Assembly: GCA_002211745.1 (NCBI GenBank)
Contig: CP022114.1
Location: forward strand, 4,248,645-4,312,644
Reading direction: 5' to 3'
Source of the DNA: Kluyvera genomosp. 3
GTDB taxonomy: Bacteria > Pseudomonadota > Gammaproteobacteria > Enterobacterales > Enterobacteriaceae
Length of the DNA stretch: 64,000 nt
Shown: positions 22,249 to 32,067 of the stretch, piece after piece
Layout of the letters: each line of letters opens with the position of its first letter
How positions within the stretch are numbered: position 1 is the stretch's first letter
Notes under the pieces: model-generated
What the model was told of the DNA's origin: nothing
Seen by the model: the letters and a program-made list of their open reading frames with translations, nothing else
The model's database searches: none
Made by a program: the position numbers and the translations under genes

Positions 22249-22780
22249 ATGTTTGCACCTTATCAGCTGGTAATCCTGAGTAAAAATTATTTCCTGTGGC
22301 AGGGAGTGAAACACGCGCTTCCTTATATGGTTAACCCCGCCCCACACTACAGTGGTTTAATAAAGACAATGACAACTGCGTCTTTGAACTGCGCGAAAAG
22401 ATCCTCTGTGATAATAGCGAAACAAAATGGTTGGTAATTACGGAAGATAATCGGACGCAGGAAATCCAGCAGTTTCTGCCGCCAGGGCGCGTTTGCGTAC
22501 TCAGCGACAAACTGTCGATAAAGCAGCTCACCCAGCAGCTTAAGCACCCTGAATTTCGCCGCTGCATGCGTAAAGAATCACCGTTAACACACTCAGAGAT
22601 CCACATCTGCTTGCTGATAATTATGGTTTTTCCCCCAATACCATTGCCCGTATGCTGCATAAATCCCCTAAAACGATCTATACACATCGACGAAATGCGA
22701 TGGCGAAATTCCATTGCAATACGCTAGCGGAATTACACCGAAAAATACGAACGATAGAAAACCATTCGCTTCATCAGTAA
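22249..22780 (+). CDS. LuxR-type regulator of the pilus island
   Basis: About 177 aa after restoring two lost bases (near 22352 and 22615). The N-terminal part is receiver-like (LVILSKNYFLWQGVKHAL). The C-terminal HTH has the typical pattern: THSEIHICLLLADN, then SPNTIARMLHKSPKTIYTHRR and NAMAKF. Domain layout resembles Salmonella FimW and the YjjQ/BglJ type. It starts 5 bp after the EAL gene, so the two are co-transcribed. Its role in controlling the downstream pilus genes is inferred from position. Confidence 0.75.
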
Positions 22781-23011
22781 TAAACCAGGGAAATCATACT
22801 TGTTGCGAAGCAAGAATTACGCGAGTGTTTCCGGAGGGAAATACCTCAGAAACTTACACAAAACATTTTTATTACATTATCAGGAATAAGCTTAGATTTA
22901 GCAGATAAAGATATCTTTAATCGCATCGTCGAATTTATTCTCTGCGCATTCATCATGCCGAAAAAATAGGCTTATTAAACCACTGAGTGATTTCATTTAT
23001 GGGAGCTCACC

Positions 23012-23506
23012 ATGAAAAGGATGCCCATCATCATTTTCAGCTTATTGTGTGCAATTTATCAAACTGCGCTAGCCAATAGCTCAGCGACAGCAACGATGCA
23101 TGTCTCGCTTGAGGTGCTGAAATCCTGCACGCTGCAGGCCAACGATCTCAACTTCGCCAGCCATGGCTCCGATGAAGCCAGCGAAATCAACGCGATGACC
23201 CAGCTAAGTGTTCTGTGTACCAACGGCACGCCGTTTACCCTGTCAGCGGCCAGCAGTGACGGCGAAAGCGACGGAACCTTCTGGCTTAAGCCCGAGGACA
23301 GCAGTATCAATGCGCAGAACATCGCTTATCGGCTCTATGCGGATGAAAGCAAGAAAACGCCGGTGAACGCTAGCGGCGGCATTGAAGGCACCGGAACTGG
23401 GCAGCCGCAGTCAGAAACGATTGTTGGCGTTATCGAAGCAGGCGCGCTGACCAACGCCAAAGCGGGCCTGTACAGCGATAACGTCACGCTAAATCTGGTG
23501 TACTAA
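23012..23506 (+). CDS. Archaic chaperone-usher pilin (SCPU domain)
   Basis: A 164-aa secreted subunit with a signal peptide (IIIFSLLCAIYQTALA). One spore-coat-U (SCPU) domain follows, marked by SCTLQANDLNF near its start, LSVLCTNG, IAYRLYAD and the C-terminal strand NVTLNLVY. This is the subunit type of Csu-like archaic pili (CsuA/B of Acinetobacter), unrelated in sequence to type 1 pilins. Intact. It is the first gene of a four-gene assembly operon; the chaperone gene begins one base after its stop. Confidence 0.85.
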   Translation: MKRMPIIIFSLLCAIYQTALANSSATATMHVSLEVLKSCTLQANDLNFASHGSDEASEINAMTQLSVLCTNGTPFTLSAASSDGESDGTFWLKPEDSSINAQNIAYRLYADESKKTPVNASGGIEGTGTGQPQSETIVGVIEAGALTNAKAGLYSDNVTLNLVY

Positions 23507-23507
23507 G

Positions 23508-24191
23508 ATGCGCAGAATCACCCTCTTTGCCCTTTGCTGGCTGGCCGTGATCGTGGTTTTCGCTCGCTATGCAATCAGCGCCACGCTCCAGGTTGCACCG
23601 GTAATGCTGAACCTTAATGCTACCCAGCGGGCGACGGCGTTGTATTTGACCAACACCGGCAGTGAGCCAATCCATGCGCAGATTCGCGTGTATGACTGGT
23701 CGCAGTCACAGGGCAAAGACGTGCTGACGCTGACCGACGACATCGTCAGCAGTCCGGCAGTGACCGCATTGAAACCGGGCAGCAGCAGTTGGTGCGCATT
23801 GTGGTGCTCAACCCCATGGTCCACCCACAGGAACAGAGCTTCCGACTGCTGGTTGATGAGCTACCCGGCGGCATCAGGCTGGCACGGAGCAGAACGGCGT
23901 CCATTTTCTGCTGCGCTACTCCATTCCCTTGTTTATCGCCAGCGAGCAAACGGAGAGCAAAGCTGAAGATACTCAGCTCACCTGTACGCGACAGGACGCC
24001 AGCATCAGCTGTCAGAACAAGGGTACTGTGCATATACGCCTGAGTCACGTCGAGGCGATCGACGCGCAGGGACAGGTGGCGGAAACGCTCTCCGGGCTGG
24101 CAGGTTACGTCCTACCCGGTCAACGATTCGTGCTGCCGTTTAAACAGCTTCATCGCCATCCGCCTTCTTCCCTGCGCGCGTATCTGAATGA
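23508..24191 (+). CDS. Archaic pilus periplasmic chaperone
   Basis: A PapD-like chaperone of the Csu family. It starts MRRITLFALCWLAVIVVF (signal peptide), then ATLQVAPVMLNLNATQRATALYL, the G1 strand region QQLVRIVVLNP and the second domain (YSIPLFIA). Bases lost near 23785 and 23883 break it. The frame then reads 70 bp into the usher, but restoring a third base near 24175 gives a stop that overlaps the usher ATG by four bases, as usual for such operons (about 228 aa). The third site is an inference. Confidence 0.8.
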
Positions 24192-26461
24192 ACATACCCA
24201 AGCCAGCCTGCTTAACGTGCATTCTGCTGCTGTGGCTTCTGTCGATGACCCTTCACGCTGAACCTCCCACCGCCAACACGCAATACCTTTCCGTCACCGT
24301 TAACCACTACGCTTACGATGGACTGTGGGCCGTGCGTGTGGTGGATAATGCGCTGTGGATAGCCACTCACGATGCGGTCAAGTTGGGTATTGCATCTGAG
24401 CAGGCGAACGCGGGTGGCTCAATCTGTCCACTCTGCCTGGCATTCAGGTCAACTTCGACAGTCTGCAACAGCAGCTGTCGCTTACCCTTCCAGAGCAGGC
24501 GCTAACACACGTCCAGCATCTGGAAAGTCAGCCACATTCCACTTTCACATACGCCCAACAGGCCCAGCCGCTGGGCAACCTCACGCTCGACTATTCCCTT
24601 TATTCCAGCGAGGCCGCCAGCCAACAGCAAACCAGCCTGCAAAGCCAGCTACAAACCTCCGGCTGGCTACCGGGGCAGCTCAGCAGCAGTATGAACAGCC
24701 GGTTTCCACACGGGCAACACGACGAGGGCACCACGCAGACCCGGTTGATGACCACCTGGCAGCACGACTTCCCGCAGTGGCTCACCAGCGTTGCGCTTGG
24801 CGACAACGTGACTACCGGTGTTAGCTGGAGCCGTCAGGTACGTTTCGCAGGCCTGCATCTGGCGCGTAATTTCCAGCTCGATCCACAGTTGAACACCGCG
24901 CCACGCGCGCAGTTCAGCGATAGCGTGGTGCTGCCGTCTACCGTCGACTTGTACATTGATGGGCTGCAGCAAAGACACCAGCAGGTCACGCCTGGCAGCT
25001 ACATTCTCGATACCTTGCCCACCTTTTCCGGCAGTGGGCAGGCGCAGGTAGTCATCACCGACATCAACGGCCAGCGCCGCGAAGTCACGCTCGATCTGTA
25101 CGGCGCGCCGGATATGCTGGCGCAAGGCGTGAGCAGCAGTTCGCTGGACGTCGGCTGGCTACGAAAAAACTATGCCACGCGCTCTAACGATTACGCCGCC
25201 TCACCGCTGCTCGACGCGGGCTGGCGCTACGGCGTAAGCAATCGCCTGACGGTCAGCGGCCACACTGAGCAACATCGCGACGCACACAACATCGGCATCG
25301 CCAGCGACTGGTTGTTCTCACCGCTGGCCGGAATTATCAGCGGTCACACGGCCGTCAGCCAAAGTCCGCAAGGAGAAGGGAACAAATGGGTATCGGTTAC
25401 CAGTGGAATGCTCAAGGACTCGGGCTCTCCGCGAATACCAGCCGCAGCAGCAACGCCTGGGCTGATATCGCCCGCGTTAGCGGTAGCCTGCCAGTACAGC
25501 ACAGCGATAACGTGTGGATGAGTCAAACTGTCCCGACTGGGGAACGCTGGGCGTTGGCTGGGTGCGTCAGGATAGCGCCCGCTACCTCAACGCCAGCTGG
25601 TCAAAATCCTTTCATAACCGGATGTCAGCCACGTTGGGGTTTACCCATGCGCTGAACAGCGGTGATAAAATCTTCCAGCTCATGCTCTCCGTTCCGCTGG
25701 GCAACCGCGACTCACTCTCACTCCAGGCGGGAAATCCCTCGTCTCGCTGGGATTATCGCCACCAGCCGGATAGCCAATTGGGCGGCTGGTCGTGGCAGGT
25801 AAGCCAGAACATGGGCAGCGCGTCGCACCAGGCGCATGCGGATATCGGCTACCTTGGCCAATACGGCGAGTGGCATGTGGGACTGGACCGTGACCAGAGC
25901 AGCGCCAACCGCTATCTCAGCGGAGAAGGTTCGATGATGCTGCTGGAAAATCACCCCTATGCGCTGCGCTATAACCGGCAGGGAATCGCGTTGATCTCCA
26001 CGAACGGTATTGGCGATGTGCCCATCGCCGTCGAAAACCGTCAAGCGGGCAAAACCGATAAAAACGGCTATCTGCTGCTGACGGATTTACCGCTCTACCA
26101 TAACGCCAAAATCTCGCTCGACCCACTCAGTCTGCCGCCGGAGATCGTTACACCGTTAACCGAAATTCATGCCCGGCCCGGGATGACCACGGCAGTGAAG
26201 GTCGATTTTCAGGTGCATCGCGCACGCCTGGTGTCGGCCCAACTTTTCGACCACCAGCACCAACCGATACCGGTCGGCAGCAGCGTCAGCTATCCCGGCG
26301 TGGAGTCTGTTGTCGGGCGTGACGGCTATATCTGGCTGGAAAACCCGCCAATGCCGGGTTCATTACGTATTCATACGCCGATTGGCTACTGCAACGTAAC
26401 GTTTCCCGCCGCGCCCTCCTCTGCCACGATGCTCAATCTGGGAACCTTGTTGTGTCATTAA
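24188..26461 (+). CDS. Archaic pilus outer-membrane usher
   Basis: The pore that exports and polymerises pilin subunits. It has a signal peptide (CILLLWLLSMTLHA), then an N-terminal periplasmic domain, a beta-barrel rich in aromatic strands, a plug region (VDLYIDGLQQ), and C-terminal domains ending IGYCNVTFPA. At about 758 aa after restoring three bases (near 24412, 25385 and 25527) it is close to CsuD-type ushers, shorter than FimD. It overlaps both the chaperone before it and the tip gene after it. Confidence 0.85.
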
Positions 26462-27417
26462 AATTGCCCTCACCTTACTGCTACTGTTGACGCTCGCGCT
26501 GCTTTCAAGCCGCGCACAAGCCGCTAACTGCTGGATAACTCAGGGCGCCTCCACCGCCTTCGGCACGCTGGTCGCGGGCAATCCCGGCTCGGCGCAGTCA
26601 AGCGTAAAGTTCACCTGCTACGCCGACTACGGCGAAACGCGCTACTTCAACATCTGTCTGAACAGCCTGGAATCGGCACCGTTTAAAATGACCTCCAACG
26701 CGGATGAAGAAGGTAAGCAGTACACGATGTTGTTTCGTCTTTACAGCACGCTGGATAACAGCCTGGAACTGACCTCTGGCGGCGCAGGACGCGCGCTGCA
26801 AACCACGCTAACGATAGGCGGCAATCAGACCTCCAGCGGCAGCTTTCCGCTGCTCGCCACCATTCCCGCCGGGCAAAGCAACCTGCCGGTGCGTAGCTAC
26901 TTCAACTATACTTTGGGGCTGAAACTGACGTGGAACAGCGCCACCCGAAAAGAGGCGCTTGCCAGTTGTCAGGATGGTAAGTGGCAGGGGTAGCGACGGA
27001 TGCCTCATCCAACGCCAGCGCCACGCTCTCCGATAGCTGCTTTATTCAGAGCGTCACGTCGCTCAGCTTTGGCACCGTGGGCAGCACGGCGCTGACGTCC
27101 CGTCTGGCCTCGACGGCCAGCATTCGCGCGCGCTGCCCGGTTGGTACCACTTATTCACTGGGCATCAGCCGTGGTGAGCATGCCTCGGGTACTCAGCGCC
27201 AGATGTGTAACGATCGCCAGCAGTGTCTGCAATACGCCCTCTGGCAGGATGCCGCCGCCACCCGCCCATGGGGCGAAACACCGGGAAACAATACGATGGA
27301 AATGAGTCATCACGACGGGAGTGTGCAGACGGTCACCGTGTATGGCACTGTGCCAACGCAACCCTCACCGGCACGGGCCTGTTTCGCGATAATGTCGTGG
27401 TGACGCTCACTTATTAA
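26452..27417 (+). CDS. Two-domain pilus tip adhesin (CsuE-like)
   Basis: About 322 aa after restoring three bases (near 26462, 26989 and 27352). It has a GTG start inside the usher gene, a signal peptide (ALTLLLLLTLALLSSRAQA), then two SCPU domains. The first starts ANCWITQGASTAFG. The second starts DSCFIQSVTSLSFGTVG and ends with the donor-type strand NVVVTLTY. In Csu pili the two-domain subunit caps the fibre and binds hydrophobic surfaces, and that role is inferred here. Confidence 0.78.
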
Positions 27418-27526
27418 TCTAAATAATGCGCGGCCTGGATCAATGTTACCGATAACAATTCACGGTACAGTTTCCTTCCCGCACCGGGTCACTCTTTTTT
27501 CTCTTAGGCGGATCGCTGACAATTTC

Positions 27527-28267
27527 ATGAAATACCTGCTTGCCGATGCCATCGTGTATGACAACGAGGATGGTTCACTGACCTTACAAAGCGCTGACGC
27601 CGAGAGTCAGACGCTGACCTGTACGGCGCAAACCATCCTGAACCTGCTGATTGCCCATCACGGGATGGTGGTCGAACGCGAGGTTTTTCTCCAGCAGGTG
27701 TGGGACGATCGCGGCCTGCGTGGGTCGAGCAACTCCTTGAATCAGTACATCAGCATCCTGCGCAAAATGCTGGCAGGGATGGTGCCGGACAACCTGTTTA
27801 TCGTCACCGTTCCCAAAGTCGGGTTTATGCTCAGCGCGGATATCAGCGTCGTGCCGCTCAATGCGCCCGTCTCTGCGCCCGCGCCGGTAAGCAGCAAACG
27901 CGCGGTCCCCAAAAGACGAAACTGGCTTTATGGTATCGTGACCGCCACCGTGACGCTCCTGTGCGCCGCCGCGCTCATCTGGAATACCCAGCGCCAGCAA
28001 ATTGAGCCATATCTGCTGGCTCACATCGACAGTTGTCCGGTCTATACGCTGGCGCCGCTCTCTGACGTATTCCAAAAGCAAGCCCAGACGCTGCTCGGAC
28101 AGATCAAAAATGAAGGCGCTTTCTCCTGCCTGCCCAGCTCAATTTTTTACATACATATTCAGGATCCCGTTCTCTATGGCGACGAGGGCCGCCTGGTCCT
28201 GTCGCAGTGTTCCCAGTTTCGCAGCAAGGCCAGCACCTGCCAGACGCTGTACTTTTACGAGTGGTAG
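27527..28267 (+). CDS. ToxR/CadC-like membrane transcription regulator
   Basis: A 246-aa regulator with an N-terminal winged-helix DNA-binding domain (about residues 5-105: LTCTAQTILNLLIAHHG, NQYISILRKML, VTVPKVGFML). Then a basic linker, one membrane span (WLYGIVTATVTLLCAAALIW) and a small periplasmic domain with three or four cysteines. The arrangement resembles E. coli YqeI. Start ATG at 27527 chosen because upstream in-frame sequence has no family similarity. Intact. It lies just after the pilus operon and is probably its regulator, by position only. Confidence 0.8.
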   Translation: MKYLLADAIVYDNEDGSLTLQSADAESQTLTCTAQTILNLLIAHHGMVVEREVFLQQVWDDRGLRGSSNSLNQYISILRKMLAGMVPDNLFIVTVPKVGFMLSADISVVPLNAPVSAPAPVSSKRAVPKRRNWLYGIVTATVTLLCAAALIWNTQRQQIEPYLLAHIDSCPVYTLAPLSDVFQKQAQTLLGQIKNEGAFSCLPSSIFYIHIQDPVLYGDEGRLVLSQCSQFRSKASTCQTLYFYEW

Positions 28268-28270
28268 AGA

Positions 28271-28747
28271 GTGAAACAGAAGAAAAAACTTTTTTGCATC
28301 ATCGCACTCAATGCGCTGCTGATCCTCGGTACATTGCTGTGGATACACCAAAGCACACGCCTTTCCATGACCTGCCAGGGCAGCCTGACCTACAAAGATA
28401 GCCGCCTGGATAACCATTTCACCTTTGAAGGGATGGTCGTGATGCACTTTACGCCGAACGGTACGGGCTATTTCAATATCAACGGCGATGTAATGAATAA
28501 CGGCCAGAATATGAAGGTCTCACGTCAGGAGAGCTTTAACTGGAAATACGTGCATGAGTCGTTCTATCAGCTGTACATCACCCAGGTAGAAAAATTTGGC
28601 CACGATAACGTGCCTGCTGGGGTGTTTGAACAGTACGCACTGGGTATTACCGCAGGTCAGAAAAGGTTGCTGAGCATCCGCACAACACCGGATAAAGCCG
28701 TGGTTATCAGCAATTTTTACTCGCCGATTCTGCTCTGCGCCGGATAA
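28271..28747 (+). CDS. YqeJ-like membrane-anchored partner protein
   Basis: A 158-aa protein with an N-terminal membrane anchor (LFCIIALNALLILGTLLW) and a periplasmic domain. It begins 3 bp after the membrane regulator. The pairing parallels yqeI-yqeJ and toxR-toxS, where the small protein stabilises the regulator. No enzymatic motif is visible. The function is inferred from the gene pair. Confidence 0.65.
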   Translation: MKQKKKLFCIIALNALLILGTLLWIHQSTRLSMTCQGSLTYKDSRLDNHFTFEGMVVMHFTPNGTGYFNINGDVMNNGQNMKVSRQESFNWKYVHESFYQLYITQVEKFGHDNVPAGVFEQYALGITAGQKRLLSIRTTPDKAVVISNFYSPILLCAG

Positions 28748-28786
28748 CGGTCACACGGGCATCAGGCATCAGGTTATACTCAGCGC

Positions 28787-29302
28787 ATGATCTACACCTT
28801 TCGTCCGACATCCCCGGCGGATATTCCCGCCCTACCGGCGATTGAACGCGCCGCCGCGCAGCGCTTCGCGCTATTGCCTGAATTCAGCTGGCTCGCCGCC
28901 GGCCCGGCGATCTGCGCCGAACGTCATCAGCACTTCGTCAGCGAAGCCATGAGCTGGTTAGCGCTGGCAGACGATCGTCCCGTGGGTTTTCTGCTGGCGG
29001 AAGCGCACGACGCCTCGCTCTTTATCGTCGAGTTTTCGCTCCATCTTGACTGGCAGGGGCGCGGCCTTGGCCGTCGCCTGATGGCTTATGCGATCGAACA
29101 GACGCGAGAAAAAGGCTTCAGTGCTCTCACGCTCACAACGTTTCGCGAGGTGCCGTGGAATGCGCCGTGGTATGCGCGGATGGGGTTTGAAATCGTGCCT
29201 GAGGCATTACTTAGCGACGCGCTGCGGCAAAAACTGCGTGAAGAAGCGGCGCACGGCCTGGCAGCGGAGTCTCGCTGCGCCATGCGCCTGGCACTACGTT
29301 AA
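28787..29302 (+). CDS. GNAT family N-acetyltransferase
   Basis: A 171-aa acetyltransferase with the acetyl-CoA loop WQGRGLGRRLMAYAI at about residues 90-104 and the C-terminal PWYARMGFEIV motif. The substrate is unknown. Intact. It converges on tsr with a shared hairpin between. Confidence 0.88.
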   Translation: MIYTFRPTSPADIPALPAIERAAAQRFALLPEFSWLAAGPAICAERHQHFVSEAMSWLALADDRPVGFLLAEAHDASLFIVEFSLHLDWQGRGLGRRLMAYAIEQTREKGFSALTLTTFREVPWNAPWYARMGFEIVPEALLSDALRQKLREEAAHGLAAESRCAMRLALR

Positions 29303-29303
29303 C

Positions 29304-29321
29304 GCGCCCGTTAAAGGGCGC
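29304..29321. terminator. Hairpin between the GNAT gene and tsr
   Basis: GCGCCC and GGGCGC with a 6-nt loop, between convergent stops. Confidence 0.6.
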
Positions 29322-29328
29322 ATCCGGG

Positions 29329-30994
29329 TCAGAAGGTTTCCCAGTTTTCCCCACCGTCGGTTGCTGCCGCTTTACGCAGCAGGGTCGGCGCAGGCATCGG
29401 CGCAGCGCTCACCGCTTCGCGCCCGCTGTTGCTCTGATTTTGCTGGATGCGGAATACCGCAACGGCCTGCGTCAAGCGGCTGGCCTGCTCTTCCAGCGCA
29501 GCGGCGGCGGCAGCGGACTCTTCCACCAGCGAGGCGTTCTGCTGGGTCACGCGATCCATCTCGGCCACCGCCAGACCCACCTGATCGATACCGCGGCTCT
29601 GCTCATCCGATGCAGAGGCGATTTCCCCATGATGTCGGTCACACGGGTCACCGCATTCACGATCTCATCCATGGTTTCCCCGGCGCTTTCCACCAGCGTG
29701 GAGCCGAGATCGACACGATTAACCGAATCTTCAATCAGACTCTTAATCTCACGCGCCGCCTGGGCGCTGCGCTGCGCCAGATTGCGCACTTCACCGGCCA
29801 CCACCGCAAAACCTCGGCCCTGTTCGCCCGCACGGGCGGCTTCGACCGCAGCGTTCAGCGCCAGGATGTTGGTCTGGAAGGCAATTCCGTCAATTACGCT
29901 AATAATATCGGCAATTTTCTGCGAACTGGCGGTAATATCGCGCATCGTCTGCACAACATTATCGACCACTTTACCGCCCTTCTGCGCGGTTTCCGACGCA
30001 CTCAGCGCCAGATGGCTGGCCTGGCGCGCGTTTTCGGCGTTTTGCTTCACGGTTGCGGTCAGCTCTTCCATGCTAGCGGCGGTCTCTTCCAGCGAAGCCG
30101 CCTGCTGCTCGGTACGAGAGGAAAGATCGTTATTGCCCATCGCGATTTCACTCGCGCCGCTGTAAATGGCATCGGCACCCTGACGCACTTCTCCGACTGT
30201 GCGCGCCAGCTCACCCTGCATATGACGCAGCGAATGCGCCAGCTGACCCATTTCGTTATCGCTTTCCACATCAATGCGTTTCACCAGATCGCCACCGGCA
30301 ATATGACGAATGCTGTCAATGAGACGATTGAGCGGTGCAATCAGCGTCTTACGTACGCCCAGCCAGACAGTGATAATCACCGCCAGCACGGCAATCATCA
30401 CGCCGAACAGGATCCACATCGCCTGGGTATAAGAGGCATTGCTGTCCTTTACCGCCAGCTCGTAGAGGCTGTCGTTCTGTTGCAAATAGTTGACGTACGC
30501 TTTCTCAAAACCATCCTGATAACCCTGGGTCGGCTGGTCGAAGAAGTCGTTAATCTTGCCGGCTCCCAGCAGCTGAATCAGCTCCGCCAGCGCGCCGTGG
30601 TAGATATCGTAGTTACGCTTAATTTCCAGCGCCGCGGCTTCACTTTGCCGCGGGTCGCGCGGCATCGCTTCATACTCAGTCCAGCGTTTTTCCGCTTCAG
30701 CCAGCGATTTCGTGGCAATCTGCATCAGCTCGGCAACGGTGGCGCCGCTACCGATGTTGTTCTGATCCATCATGTAGCGGATCCCGGCGCGGTTAAGCGT
30801 GTTGCGGGTTTGCAGCAGGGCAACCCAGCTGCCGTTCAGCCCGGACTGCTGCTGACGCACGGTTTGTAAGATAGTGAAGTTCTCTTTGTCATGCTTCAGT
30901 GAGTTAAAGAACAGGCCCCTGAGACCATTTGCAACAAGCCAAACAACACCAAAACCAGCACAAGGCTGGTGACGATTTTAATACGCTTTAACAT
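29329..30994 (-). CDS. tsr: Serine chemoreceptor Tsr
   Basis: A methyl-accepting chemotaxis protein. It starts [11 protein letters not shown] with membrane span 1. The periplasmic four-helix sensor contains the serine-site region [17 protein letters not shown] second span ([18 protein letters not shown]) is followed by a HAMP domain, methylation helices and the signalling tip ([24 protein letters not shown], abbreviated). The C-terminal NWETF binds CheR and CheB. Two one-base losses (near 30915 and 29620) break it; restored length is 555 aa. A sigma-28 promoter precedes it. Confidence 0.95.
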
Positions 30995-31023
30995 GTTTCT
31001 CTTTCCTCCAGACGAATAACGAA

Positions 31024-31050
31024 TTTTCGGCGGCGAAAGGAAAAACTTTA
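31024..31050 (-). promoter_or_regulatory. Sigma-28 (FliA) promoter of tsr
   Basis: On the minus strand TAAAGTTT, 11 bp, GCCGAAAA. This matches the flagellar class 3 consensus TAAAGTTT-N11-GCCGATAA at 15 of 16 positions and lies 30 bp upstream of the tsr ATG. Confidence 0.88.
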
Positions 31051-31155
31051 TAGAAAATGTGACTATTAATACGCGGGAAGGCGGAATATTCCGGTGCTAA
31101 TCATGTCAATGATTCGAATGCGCACCCTTCCGGCTGACAAATTACAGGTATAAAT

Positions 31156-31177
31156 AAACCGGCTGATAAGCCGGTTT
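31156..31177 (-). terminator. Terminator after higA
   Basis: AAACCGGCT and AGCCGGTTT form a perfect 9-bp stem with a 4-nt loop downstream of higA. Confidence 0.65.
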
Positions 31178-31229
31178 TATCGTTGGCGCAGGTAAACGAG
31201 CGTGCATTACGCTCTGCAGGCCATCGCCG

Positions 31230-31571
31230 TTATGCCGCTTTACCATCCGCTTTTGAACGTGCGGCCAGGAAGTCTTCCGCGGTCACAATTTTATCCAGCG
31301 CCACCTGAAGCCGCGCATCGTTTTCAGTTTCCCATACATCGACGGCTGCCTGTAAGTTAAGCCAGAACTCAGCCGAGGTATCAAACGCTTTAGCCAGGCG
31401 AAATGCCATATCGGTCGTGAGTTTACGATTATTGTTAACTAAGGCGCTTACCGTATTGCGGTGTACCTGCAGCATCTCCGCAAGATCGTTGATTTTTAGC
31501 TCAAGCGGTTCCAGGTATTCAAAAAGGAGAATATCTCCTACCGTAGTCGGTTTTCTGGTTGCCTGATTCAT
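31230..31571 (-). CDS. higA: HigA-family antitoxin
   Basis: A 113-aa XRE-type helix-turn-helix protein (LKINDLAEMLQVHRNTVSALVNNN, then LTTDMAFRLAKAFDTSAEFWLNLQ; the latter is typical of HigA/VapI antitoxins). It would neutralise HigB and repress the operon. It follows the toxin gene by 80 bp on the same strand. Intact. Confidence 0.88.
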   Translation of the reverse strand: MNQATRKPTTVGDILLFEYLEPLELKINDLAEMLQVHRNTVSALVNNNRKLTTDMAFRLAKAFDTSAEFWLNLQAAVDVWETENDARLQVALDKIVTAEDFLAARSKADGKAA

Positions 31572-31606
31572 AATTTACTCCATGATAGTCAGCAGCTTAG
31601 CTGCAG

Positions 31607-31638
31607 TCGACTTAGCGCCAAACAGATAACTAAGTCGA
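31607..31638. repeat. Inverted repeat between higB and higA
   Basis: TCGACTTAG and CTAAGTCGA are exact inverted copies 14 nt apart. They could be an internal operator or an RNA hairpin that sets the toxin/antitoxin ratio. Confidence 0.5.
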
Positions 31639-31651
31639 TTATTTCACTTGA

Positions 31652-31957
31652 TTAGTATTCATGCGGGTCTAAATAGAGGTCTTGTGCTTTACCGTTTACC
31701 CACCTGAAAATTAACCGGTACTGCTTGTTAACTCTGATCGAAGAATACTCTTTGAGCTTTCCAGTCAGTTCTTCATAACGGTTGCCGGGCGGTGACCTTA
31801 AGTCTTTATAAGTGACCGCTGCATTAATGATATCCAACTTACGAGCCAGGGCCGCGTGTATATCTGGAGGGATTTTTTTATCCGATGTCGCATGCATAAA
31901 AAAATCCTCAAGCCAGCCCTCTCGAAAGCTTCCTATGTTTACCAGCTTACCAGGCAT
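31652..31957 (-). CDS. higB: HigB-family RelE-type toxin
   Basis: A 101-aa mRNA interferase-like toxin. The family core (RSPPGNRYEELTGKLKEYSSIRVNKQYRLIFRW, abbreviated) and the ending LYLDPHEY match HigB of the Proteus/Vibrio type. Toxin precedes antitoxin, as usual in hig modules. Intact. Confidence 0.88.
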   Translation of the reverse strand: MPGKLVNIGSFREGWLEDFFMHATSDKKIPPDIHAALARKLDIINAAVTYKDLRSPPGNRYEELTGKLKEYSSIRVNKQYRLIFRWVNGKAQDLYLDPHEY

Positions 31958-32067
31958 TCCATGGCCTCTCCTTTATTGAGCTTAAAGAAGATAGTAACGC
32001 ACTCATGCACGGTGCACAAGTGCGCTGTAGTTCGCCCTCTTCCTCCGGAAGAGGGAATCTTATACCG

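Noticed and set aside
29088-30869. A 593-codon open frame on the plus strand opposite tsr.
   Set aside because: It is antisense to a clear chemoreceptor and starts inside the GNAT gene; it has a composition of histidine and arginine repeats typical of shadow frames.
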